From an uncultured Devosia sp. (lineage in GTDB: Bacteria > Pseudomonadota > Alphaproteobacteria > Rhizobiales > Devosiaceae), in contig CAMLKN010000046.1 in the NCBI GenBank assembly GCA_946480655.1, positions 1-12,929 of the forward strand: a stretch of DNA of 12,929 bases, read 5' to 3'. Position 1 is the stretch's first letter. The number at the start of each line of letters is the position of its first letter. A model generated the notes under the pieces. That model saw only the letters and a list, made by a program, of their open reading frames with translations, had not been told where the DNA came from and did no database searches. The position numbers and the translations under genes were made by a program. This document shows positions 6,703-12,929 of this stretch, piece by piece.

Positions 6703-7110
6703 ATGGGCCTCATGGATATGCCCGTCTTCTCGGCGCTGACCGACAAGATGCGCTGGCATCAGACCCGCCAGGGGCTCTTGGCCGAAAACGTCGCCAATGC
6801 CGAGACGCCGGGATATCGCGGCCGCGATCTCAAGCAATATGACTTCGAGGACCGCATGGGGATGATGGCATCCTCGTCTGCCGTGGTCACCACGGTCACC
6901 CAGCCGATGCACTTCTCGGCCTCATCGGGCGAGGGGGCCTTCGCGGCCCAGCGCATGGCCAATTTCGAGATCACGCCCGAGGGCAATGGCATCACGCTCG
7001 AAGACGAGATGATGAAGGTCACGACCAACATGATGGACTACCAGGCCGCGACCTCGCTCTACCAGAAATCCATCCGCATCCTGCGCGTGGCGCTGGGCAA
7101 GAACGCTTGA
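6703..7110 (+). CDS. flgB: FlgB, flagellar proximal rod protein
   Basis: FlgB is a proximal-rod subunit exported by the flagellar type III system and placed next to FliE and FlgC. The start at ATG 6703 has GGAG 8 nt upstream and gives 135 aa, typical for the family. An in-frame ATG at 6643 inside the CtrA-type box is rejected. The N-terminal rod/hook motif is present: RQGLLAENVANAETPGYRGR, then DLKQYDF. The C-terminal helix (EDEMMKVTTNMMDYQAATSL, followed by YQKSIRILRVALGKNA) matches the family. The Met-rich start MGLMDMPVFSALTDKM is usual in alphaproteobacteria. It is the first gene of flgB-flgC-fliE, 11 bp before flgC, and is probably driven from the CtrA-box region. Confidence 0.95.
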   Translation: MGLMDMPVFSALTDKMRWHQTRQGLLAENVANAETPGYRGRDLKQYDFEDRMGMMASSSAVVTTVTQPMHFSASSGEGAFAAQRMANFEITPEGNGITLEDEMMKVTTNMMDYQAATSLYQKSIRILRVALGKNA

Positions 7111-7121
7111 GGGGTTAGACC

Positions 7122-7532
7122 ATGGATTTCAACGCTTCGCTCAGGATTGCCGCGACGGGCCTGCATGCCCAGACCGCCCGCATGCGGGTCATCGCCGAGA
7201 ATATCGCCAACGCGGACTCTGCGGGCAAGGCGCCGGGGGACGAGCCCTATCGCCGCCGCATCCCGACATTCCAGACCAGCTTCGATGCCGAAGTGGGCGG
7301 GCGCGTGGTGGAAATCGGGCGCCTGGCCTATGACCAGAGCCCCTTCACCTCGCGCTACGAGCCGGGCCACCCGGCCGCCGACGAGAATGGCTATGTGCAA
7401 TATCCCAATGTCAACACGCTGATCGAGACGGTCGACATGCGGGAGGCCCAGCGCAGCTACGAGGCCAATCTCAACGTGGTCACCGTGACCCGGCAGATGC
7501 TCGGGCGCACGCTCGACATTCTGCGCGGCTGA
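7122..7532 (+). CDS. flgC: FlgC, flagellar proximal rod protein
   Basis: FlgC is a proximal-rod protein that polymerises on FliE/FlgB in the periplasm. The 136-residue product has the N-terminal rod signature ATGLHAQTARMRVIAENIAN, the central segment GYVQYPNVNTLIETVDMREA and the C-terminal helix YEANLNVVTVTRQMLGRTLD. ATG 7122 has GAGGGG at 7109-7114, which overlaps the flgB stop, so it is translated with flgB. Length and motifs are complete. The fliE start lies 22 bp downstream. Confidence 0.95.
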   Translation: MDFNASLRIAATGLHAQTARMRVIAENIANADSAGKAPGDEPYRRRIPTFQTSFDAEVGGRVVEIGRLAYDQSPFTSRYEPGHPAADENGYVQYPNVNTLIETVDMREAQRSYEANLNVVTVTRQMLGRTLDILRG

Positions 7533-7554
7533 CCGGTTCTGAAAGGGTTTTCCC

Positions 7555-7887
7555 ATGGCCATCAACACCCCCTTCAACGCCGCCGCTGCCGCCTATGGCA
7601 ATGCCAGCCGGCTGATCAACCAGGCCGCCAAGCCACAGGCCGACTTGACCGCCACAGCCCCGGCCGCAGGCGGGAACTTCGCCGACCTCCTGGCGCAGAA
7701 TGTGCAGGGCGTGGTCGACCAGGGCCGGCAGGCCGACCAGATGGCGCTCGACATGGTGAGCGGCAAGGCCAATGTCGTCGACATGGTGACGGCCCTTTCC
7801 GAAACTGAAATGGCCATCGAAAGCATGGTCACCATCCGCGACCGCGTGATTTCCGCCTACGAGGAAATCATGCGGATGCCGATCTAG
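7555..7887 (+). CDS. fliE: FliE, MS-ring/rod junction protein
   Basis: FliE links the MS ring to the proximal rod and is among the first export substrates. The 110-residue protein has a variable Ala-rich N-terminus (about residues 1-40). The conserved helical C-terminal half follows: GNFADLLAQNVQGVVDQGRQ, then MALDMVSGKANVVDMVTALS and IESMVTIRDRVISAYEEIMR. ATG 7555 has AAAGGG at 7542-7547, spacing 7. It closes the flgB-flgC-fliE trio; the 170-bp spacer behind it carries inverted palindromes before fliQ. Confidence 0.94.
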   Translation: MAINTPFNAAAAAYGNASRLINQAAKPQADLTATAPAAGGNFADLLAQNVQGVVDQGRQADQMALDMVSGKANVVDMVTALSETEMAIESMVTIRDRVISAYEEIMRMPI

Positions 7888-7912
7888 TCGTGGCTTTCCG
7901 TCATCCACGGTG

Positions 7913-7938
7913 CCGCCCTCGGGCCTGACCCGAGGGCC
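7913..7938 (+). repeat. Palindromic intergenic repeat (REP/RIME-like), copy 1
   Basis: The 9-bp stem GCCCTCGGG/CCCGAGGGC (7915-7937) has a 5-nt loop CCTGA. It lies 25 bp after fliE. No T-run follows, so it is not a standard intrinsic terminator, although it could protect the mRNA 3' end. It aligns to copy 2 in inverted orientation with 22 of 26 bases equal by my count. Confidence 0.65.
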
Positions 7939-7966
7939 TCTCGCCACTGCATTGGATGTTGATAAT

Positions 7967-7992
7967 GGTCCTCGGGTCGAGCCCGAGGACGG
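7967..7992 (-). repeat. Palindromic intergenic repeat (REP/RIME-like), copy 2, inverted
   Basis: The 9-bp stem GTCCTCGGG/CCCGAGGAC (7968-7990) has a 5-nt loop TCGAG. Compared with copy 1 on the opposite strand, one stem pair changes from C-G to T-A on both sides, a compensatory change that supports selection for the folded form. Similar CCTCGGG-N5-CCCGAGG palindromes are common between genes in Rhizobiales genomes (from memory, not checked here). Confidence 0.65.
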
Positions 7993-8014
7993 TCCGGAGG
8001 TGATGGTGGGGGCA

Positions 8015-8031
8015 GCAGTCTGCTAGACTGC
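8015..8031 (+). promoter_or_regulatory. Dyad GCAGTC-N5-GACTGC before fliQ, overlapping a possible -10
   Basis: A perfect 6-bp inverted repeat with the centre TGCTA ends 26 bp before the fliQ ATG. It overlaps TGCTAGACT (8021-8029), which could serve as an extended -10 element (TG-N-TAGACT). No good -35 is seen 17 bp upstream. It may be an operator or promoter for fliQRflhB; this is inference from position and symmetry. Confidence 0.35.
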
Positions 8032-8057
8032 AGGTCGAATCGACAAGGGTTTGAGCC

Positions 8058-8324
8058 ATGACCGGCGCAGAAGTGCTCGACATTGCCAGCCAGGGTATCT
8101 GGACGCTGATCATTGTCTCGATGCCGATGATGCTGGTCGGGCTTGTCGTGGGTGTTGTCATTGCCCTCTTCCAGGCGTTGACTCAGATTCAGGAAATGAC
8201 CCTGGTCTTCGTGCCCAAGATCATCGCCATTTTCGTCACCATGCTCCTGACCCTGCCGTTCCTCGGCGCCACCATGGCGGGCTACATGGACCGGGTGGTC
8301 GACATGATCATCGTGGGTGGCTGA
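8058..8324 (+). CDS. fliQ: FliQ, flagellar export gate membrane protein
   Basis: FliQ is the small two-helix subunit that packs around FliP in the export gate. It is 88 aa, the family's usual length. Two membrane hairpin helices are clear: residues about 12-40 (IWTLIIVSMPMMLVGLVVGV, VIALFQALTQIQE) and 50-75 (VPKIIAIFVTMLLTLPFLGA). The conserved ALFQALTQIQEMTL turn between them is intact. ATG 8058 has AAGGG at 8045-8049, spacing 8. Its TGA is two bases from the fliR GTG, so expression is coupled. Confidence 0.95.
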   Translation: MTGAEVLDIASQGIWTLIIVSMPMMLVGLVVGVVIALFQALTQIQEMTLVFVPKIIAIFVTMLLTLPFLGATMAGYMDRVVDMIIVGG

Positions 8325-8326
8325 GG

Positions 8327-9094
8327 GTGACGCTCAGCCTCGATTGGCTGCCGGCCACCGCCTTCACCTATTTCATCCTGTTCATGCGCATCGGTGCGAT
8401 GCTGATGCTGATGCCCGCGCTGGGCGAACAGACCATTCCGGTCCGCATGCGCCTGGGCTTTGCGCTGGCCTTCACTCTGGTGGTCTTCCCGCTTCTGGGG
8501 GAAATCATTCCGGCCATGCCGGCGGACCTGAGCGGGCTTGCAGGGCTCCTCTTCCATGAGTTGGCTGTGGGGCTGATCATAGGGGCCATTGTCCGCATCA
8601 CGGTCATGGCGACGACTGTTGCCGGTACAATCGTGGCCTTCCAGACCGGTCTCTCAGGCGCTCTGGCAGCCGATCCTACGCAGATGGGGGTGCAGGGCGC
8701 GGTCTTTTCGAGTTTCCTCTCGTTCCTCGGGGTCACGCTGATCTTTGCCACTGACCTCCATCACATGGCGCTGGCGGCCATCTACGACAGCTACATGGTG
8801 TTTTCGCCCACCGATCCACTGATGTTCGAGGACGCGATGCAGATGGCCGTGCGGACGGTTGCCGGGGCCTTCTCGGTCGGGGTGCAGATGTCGGCGCCCT
8901 TCATCGTCTTCGGCCTGGTGTTCAACCTGGGCGCCGGCATACTGGCGCGGCTGATGCCGCAATTGCAGGTCTATTTCGTGCTCATGCCCGCCAATATCAT
9001 TGTCGGCCTGCTGCTGTTCGCGATCCTTCTGGTGATGATGATGGGCTGGTATCTCACCGCCTTCGAAAATCACCTGGCGATGTGGAGGGGCTAG
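8327..9094 (+). CDS. fliR: FliR, flagellar export gate membrane protein
   Basis: FliR completes the FliPQR export-gate core. I start it at GTG 8327, two bases after the fliQ stop, giving 255 aa (family about 255-265). The same frame stays open back to 8051, but that part overlaps fliQ and encodes nothing FliR-like. Hydrophobic segments run throughout: FTYFILFMRIGAMLMLMPAL, then RLGFALAFTLVVFPLLGEII, LAVGLIIGAIVRITVMATTV and a C-terminal VGLLLFAILLVMMMGWYLTA. The conserved GEQTIPVRMRLGFAL and the FQTGLSGALAADPTQ loop are present. It ends 3 bp before flhB. Confidence 0.94.
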   Translation: MTLSLDWLPATAFTYFILFMRIGAMLMLMPALGEQTIPVRMRLGFALAFTLVVFPLLGEIIPAMPADLSGLAGLLFHELAVGLIIGAIVRITVMATTVAGTIVAFQTGLSGALAADPTQMGVQGAVFSSFLSFLGVTLIFATDLHHMALAAIYDSYMVFSPTDPLMFEDAMQMAVRTVAGAFSVGVQMSAPFIVFGLVFNLGAGILARLMPQLQVYFVLMPANIIVGLLLFAILLVMMMGWYLTAFENHLAMWRG

Positions 9095-9097
9095 CGC

Positions 9098-10186
9098 ATG
9101 TCGGACGAAGCCCCCGAACAGGACAGCAAAACAGAAGACCCTTCCCAAAAGAAGCTCGAGGACGCCCACAAGAAGGGCGATGTCGCCAAGAGCCAGGAAG
9201 TGACGACCTGGTTCATGCTGGTGGGCTCGGGCGTCGTGTTCGCCATGCTTTCGCCCTGGATCAGCAGCCAGTTGAGCCAGTCGCTGAGCCTGATCTTCAT
9301 GAATGCCGACCAGTTCGACGTGGAGGGGGCCGGGTTTTCCGCCTTCTTCAACGGCCTGGCGCTGACCATTATCGGCATGGTGCTGATCCCGCTCGCTGTC
9401 CTCATGCTGTGCGGCATTCTCGCCAATCTGGTGCAGCATCGCATGGTCTGGTCGGTGGACCCGATCACGCCGAAACTCTCCAAGATATCGCCCATCGGGG
9501 GCTTCAAGCGCCTGTTTTCGACCGATGCGCTGGTCAATTTCGGCAAGGGCCTGATCAAGATCAGCGTGGTTGGCGCCATTGTCGTGGCCGTGTGCTGGCC
9601 GGAGCGCGACCGGCTCGAGACCATGATGACCGCTGACCCGGTCATGATCCTGATGGATTTCCAGGAGATCGGCGTGAAGATCTTCGCCGCGGTGCTGGCG
9701 GTGATCACGGCGATCGCCGCGGCCGATTATTTCTATGTCCGCCAGAAATGGTGGAAGCGGCAGATGATGACCGTCCAGGAGACGCGCGAAGAATACAAGC
9801 AGATGGAAGGCGACCCGCATGTGAAGGGCCGCATTCGCCAGTTGCGGCAGGATCGCGCCCGCAAGCGCATGATGCAGGCCGTGCCCGATGCGACCGTGGT
9901 CATCACCAACCCGACCCACTTTGCGGTCGCGCTCAAATACGACAAGTCCATGTCCGCGCCCAAATGCGTGGCCAAGGGCGCCGACGCCGTCGCCTTCCGC
10001 ATTCGTGAAATGGCCAAGGAACACGATGTGCCGATCGTCGAAAATCCGCCATTGGCGCGTGCTCTATTCGCCGCGGTCGATGTCGACGAGACCATCCCGG
10101 GTGAGCACTTCAAGGCCGTGGCCGAGGTCATCGGCTTCGTGATGCGGCTCAAGCGGCCGGGCGGCGGCTGGCGGCCGAATGCGTGA
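9098..10186 (+). CDS. flhB: FlhB, flagellar export substrate-specificity switch protein
   Basis: FlhB sits on the export gate and switches secretion from rod/hook to filament substrates after self-cleavage. The 362-residue length is normal. Order: charged N-terminus (DSKTEDPSQKKLEDAHKKGD), four membrane helices (about residues 32-215, including GFKRLFSTDALVNFGKGLIK between them), linker helix (VRQKWWKRQMMTVQETREEY), then the cytoplasmic domain. The autocleavage motif NPTH is intact at residues 271-274 (AAC at 9908), within VVITNPTHFAVALKYD. The conserved VPIVENPPLARALF and the RLKR tail follow. ATG 9098 has GGAGGGG at 9084-9090. It is the last gene of fliQ-fliR-flhB and is followed by a hairpin terminator. 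Confidence 0.96.
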   Translation: MSDEAPEQDSKTEDPSQKKLEDAHKKGDVAKSQEVTTWFMLVGSGVVFAMLSPWISSQLSQSLSLIFMNADQFDVEGAGFSAFFNGLALTIIGMVLIPLAVLMLCGILANLVQHRMVWSVDPITPKLSKISPIGGFKRLFSTDALVNFGKGLIKISVVGAIVVAVCWPERDRLETMMTADPVMILMDFQEIGVKIFAAVLAVITAIAAADYFYVRQKWWKRQMMTVQETREEYKQMEGDPHVKGRIRQLRQDRARKRMMQAVPDATVVITNPTHFAVALKYDKSMSAPKCVAKGADAVAFRIREMAKEHDVPIVENPPLARALFAAVDVDETIPGEHFKAVAEVIGFVMRLKRPGGGWRPNA

Positions 10187-10203
10187 CCGTGCGTTGCATG
10201 TTG

Positions 10204-10240
10204 AAAAGCCGCTTCGCCCTCCCATGGGGGCGGGGCTTTT
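10204..10240 (+). terminator. Intrinsic terminator after flhB
   Basis: AAAAGCC at 10204-10210 pairs with GGCTTTT at 10234-10240, and GC-rich inner arms (CGCCC and CCC against GGGGGCGG) extend the stem with small bulges around a short loop. The stem ends in a T4 run on the plus strand and an equivalent A4 start, so it could act in both directions. It lies 17 bp after the flhB stop and about 60 bp before the preferred cckA start, so it separates fliQRflhB from cckA at least partly. Confidence 0.7.
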
Positions 10241-10300
10241 GCTAGACCTTTGCTGATGTCCCGATTCGGGACGAATTCAAGCGCGCTGGAGCAGATCACC

Positions 10301-12868
10301 ATGGCATCGACGCCGCTCGGCGAGGGCAGCTATCCCGAACCGGTTCTGGATAGCGGGCGCGGCGGCGCCGGACTGTGGCGCGTTCTGGTGCTTGGCATTG
10401 CACTGGTCGTGGTCGCGGTGGTCTTCTCGCTGTTTGGCGACCGGATTCCGTCCGAACTGGTGATGACCTTTGTCGGCCTGTTGGCGGTGGCCGGGGTCTT
10501 CTTCCTCTTCGGGCTGGCGGCGGGCCTCTTTCGCTTCGCAGCCAGCGAGGACCGGCGCACATTAAGCCATGCCGTGGTGGACAGCCTGCCCTTCGGTGCG
10601 GTGATTGCCGATCGCGAGGGCAAGATCACCTATGTGAACAGTCAGTACGGGACCTTCCCCGGCGCTCTCAATAATGGCGTGCCTGTCGGTGTCCCGCGCC
10701 TGTTCTCGGGCTATGCCGATGCGGGCGAGGCCATCTATCGCCTGTCGCGCGCCGCTCGGGACGGACGCAGCGCCATCGAGGATATCCGCGTGCCCGGTGG
10801 ACTTGGCGGGTCGCTGGCGGAAGCCGGCCGCGTCTTCTGGTATCGGGTGTCCGTGCGACCGCTGCCGCACACCGAAGATGCGCGCAAGCCGCTGGTGGCC
10901 TGGTCGGTCGAGGACATCACCCGCGACAGGGAGAATAACGAGACCGCATTTCGCGACTTGCAGCGCGCCATCGACTATCTCGATCATTCACCCTCGGGCT
11001 TTTTCTCGGCCGACGCGCATGGCCGCCTCCAGTATCTCAACTCTACCCTGGCCGACTGGCTTGGCTATGACCTGGCCGAATTCAACGCCGGCCAGCTTGC
11101 GCTCACCGATATCGTGCGCGGCGATGGCGCCTCGCTGCTGATGCGGGGCAGGGGTGATGGAGAAATCCGTACCGAGATCATCGATATCGACCTGGTGCGG
11201 CGCAACGGCACGGCGCTGCCGGTGCGCTTGCTGCATCGGGCGGCGCGGCTTGCCGATGGGGAACTGGGCGAGACGCGAACGCTCGTGCTGGACATGTCGA
11301 GCGCGCCCGACACCGAGGAAGAACTCCGGGCGGCCGAAGTGCGCTTCTCGCGCTTCTTCAATGACACGCCCTTCGCCATTGCCACGCTCGATGGTGACGG
11401 GCGCATCGTGCGCACCAATGCCCCGTTCAGCCGGATCTTCCGCTGGTCCGGCGAGGACAAGAGCCTCGAGCTGCGGCCGCTTGGCGAGCTGATCGGCGAG
11501 GCCAGCCGGGAAAAGTTCCTTCGCGCCCTGGCGGATGCGACAGCCCAGCGCTCCGAGGTCGAGCCGGTAGATGCGGTGCTCAGCGCCGAGGGCGACCATG
11601 CCGTCCGGCTCTTTATCTCCGCGTCCGAAGCCAGCTCGGGTTCGCCCGAGCGGGTCAATGTTTATGCTCTCGACATGACCGACCAGCGCAAGCTGGAGGC
11701 CCAATTCGCCCAGAGCCAGAAGATGCAGGCTGTCGGCCAGTTGGCGGGCGGGGTGGCGCATGATTTCAACAACCTGCTTACGGCCATTATCGGCTTCTCC
11801 GACCTGCTGCTGCTCAAGCACAAGCCGGGTGATCCCAGCTTCAACGAGCTGATGCAGATCAAGCAGAATGCCAATCGGGCCGCCGGTCTCACCAGGCAGC
11901 TCCTGGCTTTCTCGCGCCGACAGACGCTCAGGCCGCAGGTGCTGGAACTGCCGCTGATCGTCGATGACCTGACCGTGCTTTTGAAGCGCATGATCGGCGA
12001 GAAGAACAACCTCTCGGTCGAGCATGGCCGCAATATCTGGCCGGTGCGGGCCGACGTGGTGCAGCTCGAGCAGGTGATCATCAACCTCGTGGTCAATGCG
12101 CGCGACGCCATGCCCAATGGCGGTTCGATCACCATCCGCACCTCGAACGTGACCGAGGCGGAAGCGGCCGGGTTCAAGTTCGAGGGCATGGTGCCGGCGG
12201 ACTATGTGCTCATCGATGTCGAGGACACCGGCACGGGCATGAGCCCCGAAATCCTGGCCAAGATCTTCGAGCCCTTCTTCACCACCAAGGAACTCGGGAA
12301 GGGCACGGGCCTCGGGCTCTCGACGGTCTATGGCATCGTCAAGCAGACCGAGGGCTTCATCTATCCGGTTTCCACCGTGGGCGTGGGCACGACCTTCAAG
12401 ATTTTCCTGCCGCGCTATGTGCCGAGCGCCGAAGAGGCCGCGGCCAAGGCGGCGATTGCGGCCGCTCCGGCCAAGGACCTGACCGGACACGAGCGCATCC
12501 TGCTCGTCGAGGACGAGGAGAGCGTGCGCGCCTTCTCCGCCCGCGCCCTCAAGGCGACCGGCTATGAGGTGTTCGAGGCCGATGGCGGCGAGGAAGCGCT
12601 CGAAGTGCTGGAAGACCTCGATTACCAGGTCGATCTCATCATTTCGGACGTGGTGATGCCGGAAATGGACGGCCCGACCATGCTCAAGGCCATTCGCGAG
12701 AAGATGCCCAAGCTCAAGATCATCTTCGTCTCCGGCTACGCCGAGGAAAGCGTGCGCCGGGACATCGAGGATGACCAAAGCGTCGACTTCCTGCCCAAGC
12801 CCTATTCGCTCGACCAGATCAACTCAAAGGTCAAGGAAGTGCTCCGGCGGATGGACAAGGGTGAGTAG
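10301..12868 (+). CDS. cckA: CckA-type hybrid sensor histidine kinase (cell-cycle regulator)
   Basis: CckA phosphorylates CtrA through the phosphotransferase ChpT and acts in the inner membrane. From ATG 10301 (GGAG at 10288-10291, spacing 9) it is 855 aa; in-frame ATG 10256 and TTG 10250 lack an SD site. Two membrane helices lie at about residues 27-45 and 55-77. Three PAS-like units follow at about 87-208, 223-345 and 348-464. The HisKA H-box GGVAHDFNNLLTAIIGF has H487 (CAT 11759). The ATPase domain has NARDAMPNGG, EDTGTGM, EPFFTTKELGKGTGLGLS. The receiver runs from ILLVEDEE to LPKPYS with phospho-acceptor D783 and K833. GVAHDFNNLL plus a C-terminal receiver is the CckA signature. All catalytic residues are present. 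It follows flhB after a terminator and so probably has its own promoter. Confidence 0.93.
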   Translation: MASTPLGEGSYPEPVLDSGRGGAGLWRVLVLGIALVVVAVVFSLFGDRIPSELVMTFVGLLAVAGVFFLFGLAAGLFRFAASEDRRTLSHAVVDSLPFGAVIADREGKITYVNSQYGTFPGALNNGVPVGVPRLFSGYADAGEAIYRLSRAARDGRSAIEDIRVPGGLGGSLAEAGRVFWYRVSVRPLPHTEDARKPLVAWSVEDITRDRENNETAFRDLQRAIDYLDHSPSGFFSADAHGRLQYLNSTLADWLGYDLAEFNAGQLALTDIVRGDGASLLMRGRGDGEIRTEIIDIDLVRRNGTALPVRLLHRAARLADGELGETRTLVLDMSSAPDTEEELRAAEVRFSRFFNDTPFAIATLDGDGRIVRTNAPFSRIFRWSGEDKSLELRPLGELIGEASREKFLRALADATAQRSEVEPVDAVLSAEGDHAVRLFISASEASSGSPERVNVYALDMTDQRKLEAQFAQSQKMQAVGQLAGGVAHDFNNLLTAIIGFSDLLLLKHKPGDPSFNELMQIKQNANRAAGLTRQLLAFSRRQTLRPQVLELPLIVDDLTVLLKRMIGEKNNLSVEHGRNIWPVRADVVQLEQVIINLVVNARDAMPNGGSITIRTSNVTEAEAAGFKFEGMVPADYVLIDVEDTGTGMSPEILAKIFEPFFTTKELGKGTGLGLSTVYGIVKQTEGFIYPVSTVGVGTTFKIFLPRYVPSAEEAAAKAAIAAAPAKDLTGHERILLVEDEESVRAFSARALKATGYEVFEADGGEEALEVLEDLDYQVDLIISDVVMPEMDGPTMLKAIREKMPKLKIIFVSGYAEESVRRDIEDDQSVDFLPKPYSLDQINSKVKEVLRRMDKGE

Positions 12869-12874
12869 CGGGCG

Positions 12875-12929
12875 ATGACCGCTGTGCCGCGCATCGAAGG
12901 CCAGGCCGAGCTCAATGTTCTCGGCGAGC
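12875..12929 (+). CDS. Possible start of an unidentified gene, cut by the window edge
   Basis: An ATG at 12875, six bases after the cckA stop, opens a frame that stays open for 18 codons (MTAVPRIEGQAELNVLGE) to the window end. Upstream there is only a GCGGGCG-type weak ribosome site. The short spacing fits co-transcription with cckA, but the fragment is too short to identify or even to be sure it is coding. Confidence 0.3.
   Translation, partial: MTAVPRIEGQAELNVLGE

Noticed and set aside
7913..7992. The two palindromes as ordinary intrinsic terminators of flgBC-fliE
   Set aside because: Neither stem is followed by a T-run on either strand; a repeat or RNA-stability element fits better.
8051..8326. 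Upstream extension of the fliR frame through fliQ (92 codons)
   Set aside because: It overlaps fliQ fully and encodes no FliR-like sequence; GTG 8327 gives the normal FliR N-terminus and length.
8654..10024. 456-codon minus-strand open frame over fliR/flhB
   Set aside because: Its product is a His/Asp/Gly-rich string typical of reverse-strand reading of membrane-protein codons; flhB on the plus strand has complete motifs.
10988..12778. 596-codon open frame on the minus strand, antisense to cckA
   Set aside because: It is a GC-rich shadow of a clearly recognised kinase, with a composition full of His/Arg/Gly/Leu and no domain or plausible start signal.

Overview
The window is high-GC bacterial DNA that reads as a chromosomal flagellar locus of an alphaproteobacterium, most likely of the Hyphomicrobiales (Devosia/Pelagibacterium-like; this placement is inference). 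Supporting points are a MotE-type protein, a DUF6468-type protein, a CckA cell-cycle kinase beside export-apparatus genes, and a CtrA-type box in the only divergent intergenic region. Coding density is very high. I see no transposase, tRNA, rRNA, CRISPR array or prophage gene.

Layout. (1) 1-1537, plus strand: the tail of an upstream gene (probably fliM), a membrane-anchored coiled-coil DUF6468-type protein and a MotE-like protein, linked by 4-bp ATGA and GTGA overlaps. (2) About 1695-5063, plus strand: a very large exported protein with AMIN-like beta modules followed by TPR/helical repeats. (3) 5060-6482, minus strand: fliO then fliP. fliP converges on the large TPR gene, with overlapping stop codons. 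(4) 6483-6702: a 220-bp divergent regulatory region with a perfect TTAA-N7-TTAAC CtrA-type box that reads the same on both strands, plus three CGGCA-N4/5-TGCC dyads. (5) 6703-7887, plus strand: flgB, flgC and fliE (proximal rod and MS-ring/rod junction). (6) 7888-8057: a spacer with two inverted, related palindromes and a further dyad. (7) 8058-10186, plus strand: fliQ, fliR and flhB, tightly packed and closed by a hairpin terminator. (8) 10301-12868: a CckA-type hybrid histidine kinase. The start of an unidentified gene follows at the window edge.

How it fits together. FliO, FliP, FliQ, FliR and FlhB are membrane parts or assembly factors of the flagellar type III export gate. FlgB, FlgC and FliE are the first rod-side substrates. 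MotE-type proteins assist stator assembly in Rhizobiales, and the adjacent AMIN-like/TPR protein is a candidate periplasmic motor scaffold. CckA controls CtrA phosphorylation, and a CtrA box sits between fliOP and flgBC-fliE. One locus may therefore hold both the kinase and a target promoter of the same cell-cycle pathway.

The most promising little-described elements are the AMIN-like/TPR protein and the architecture of the fliO/flgB divergent region. Translation starts were chosen from Shine-Dalgarno (SD) spacing and signal-peptide or family length; fliO, fliR, fliP and the MotE-like gene appear to use GTG or TTG starts.
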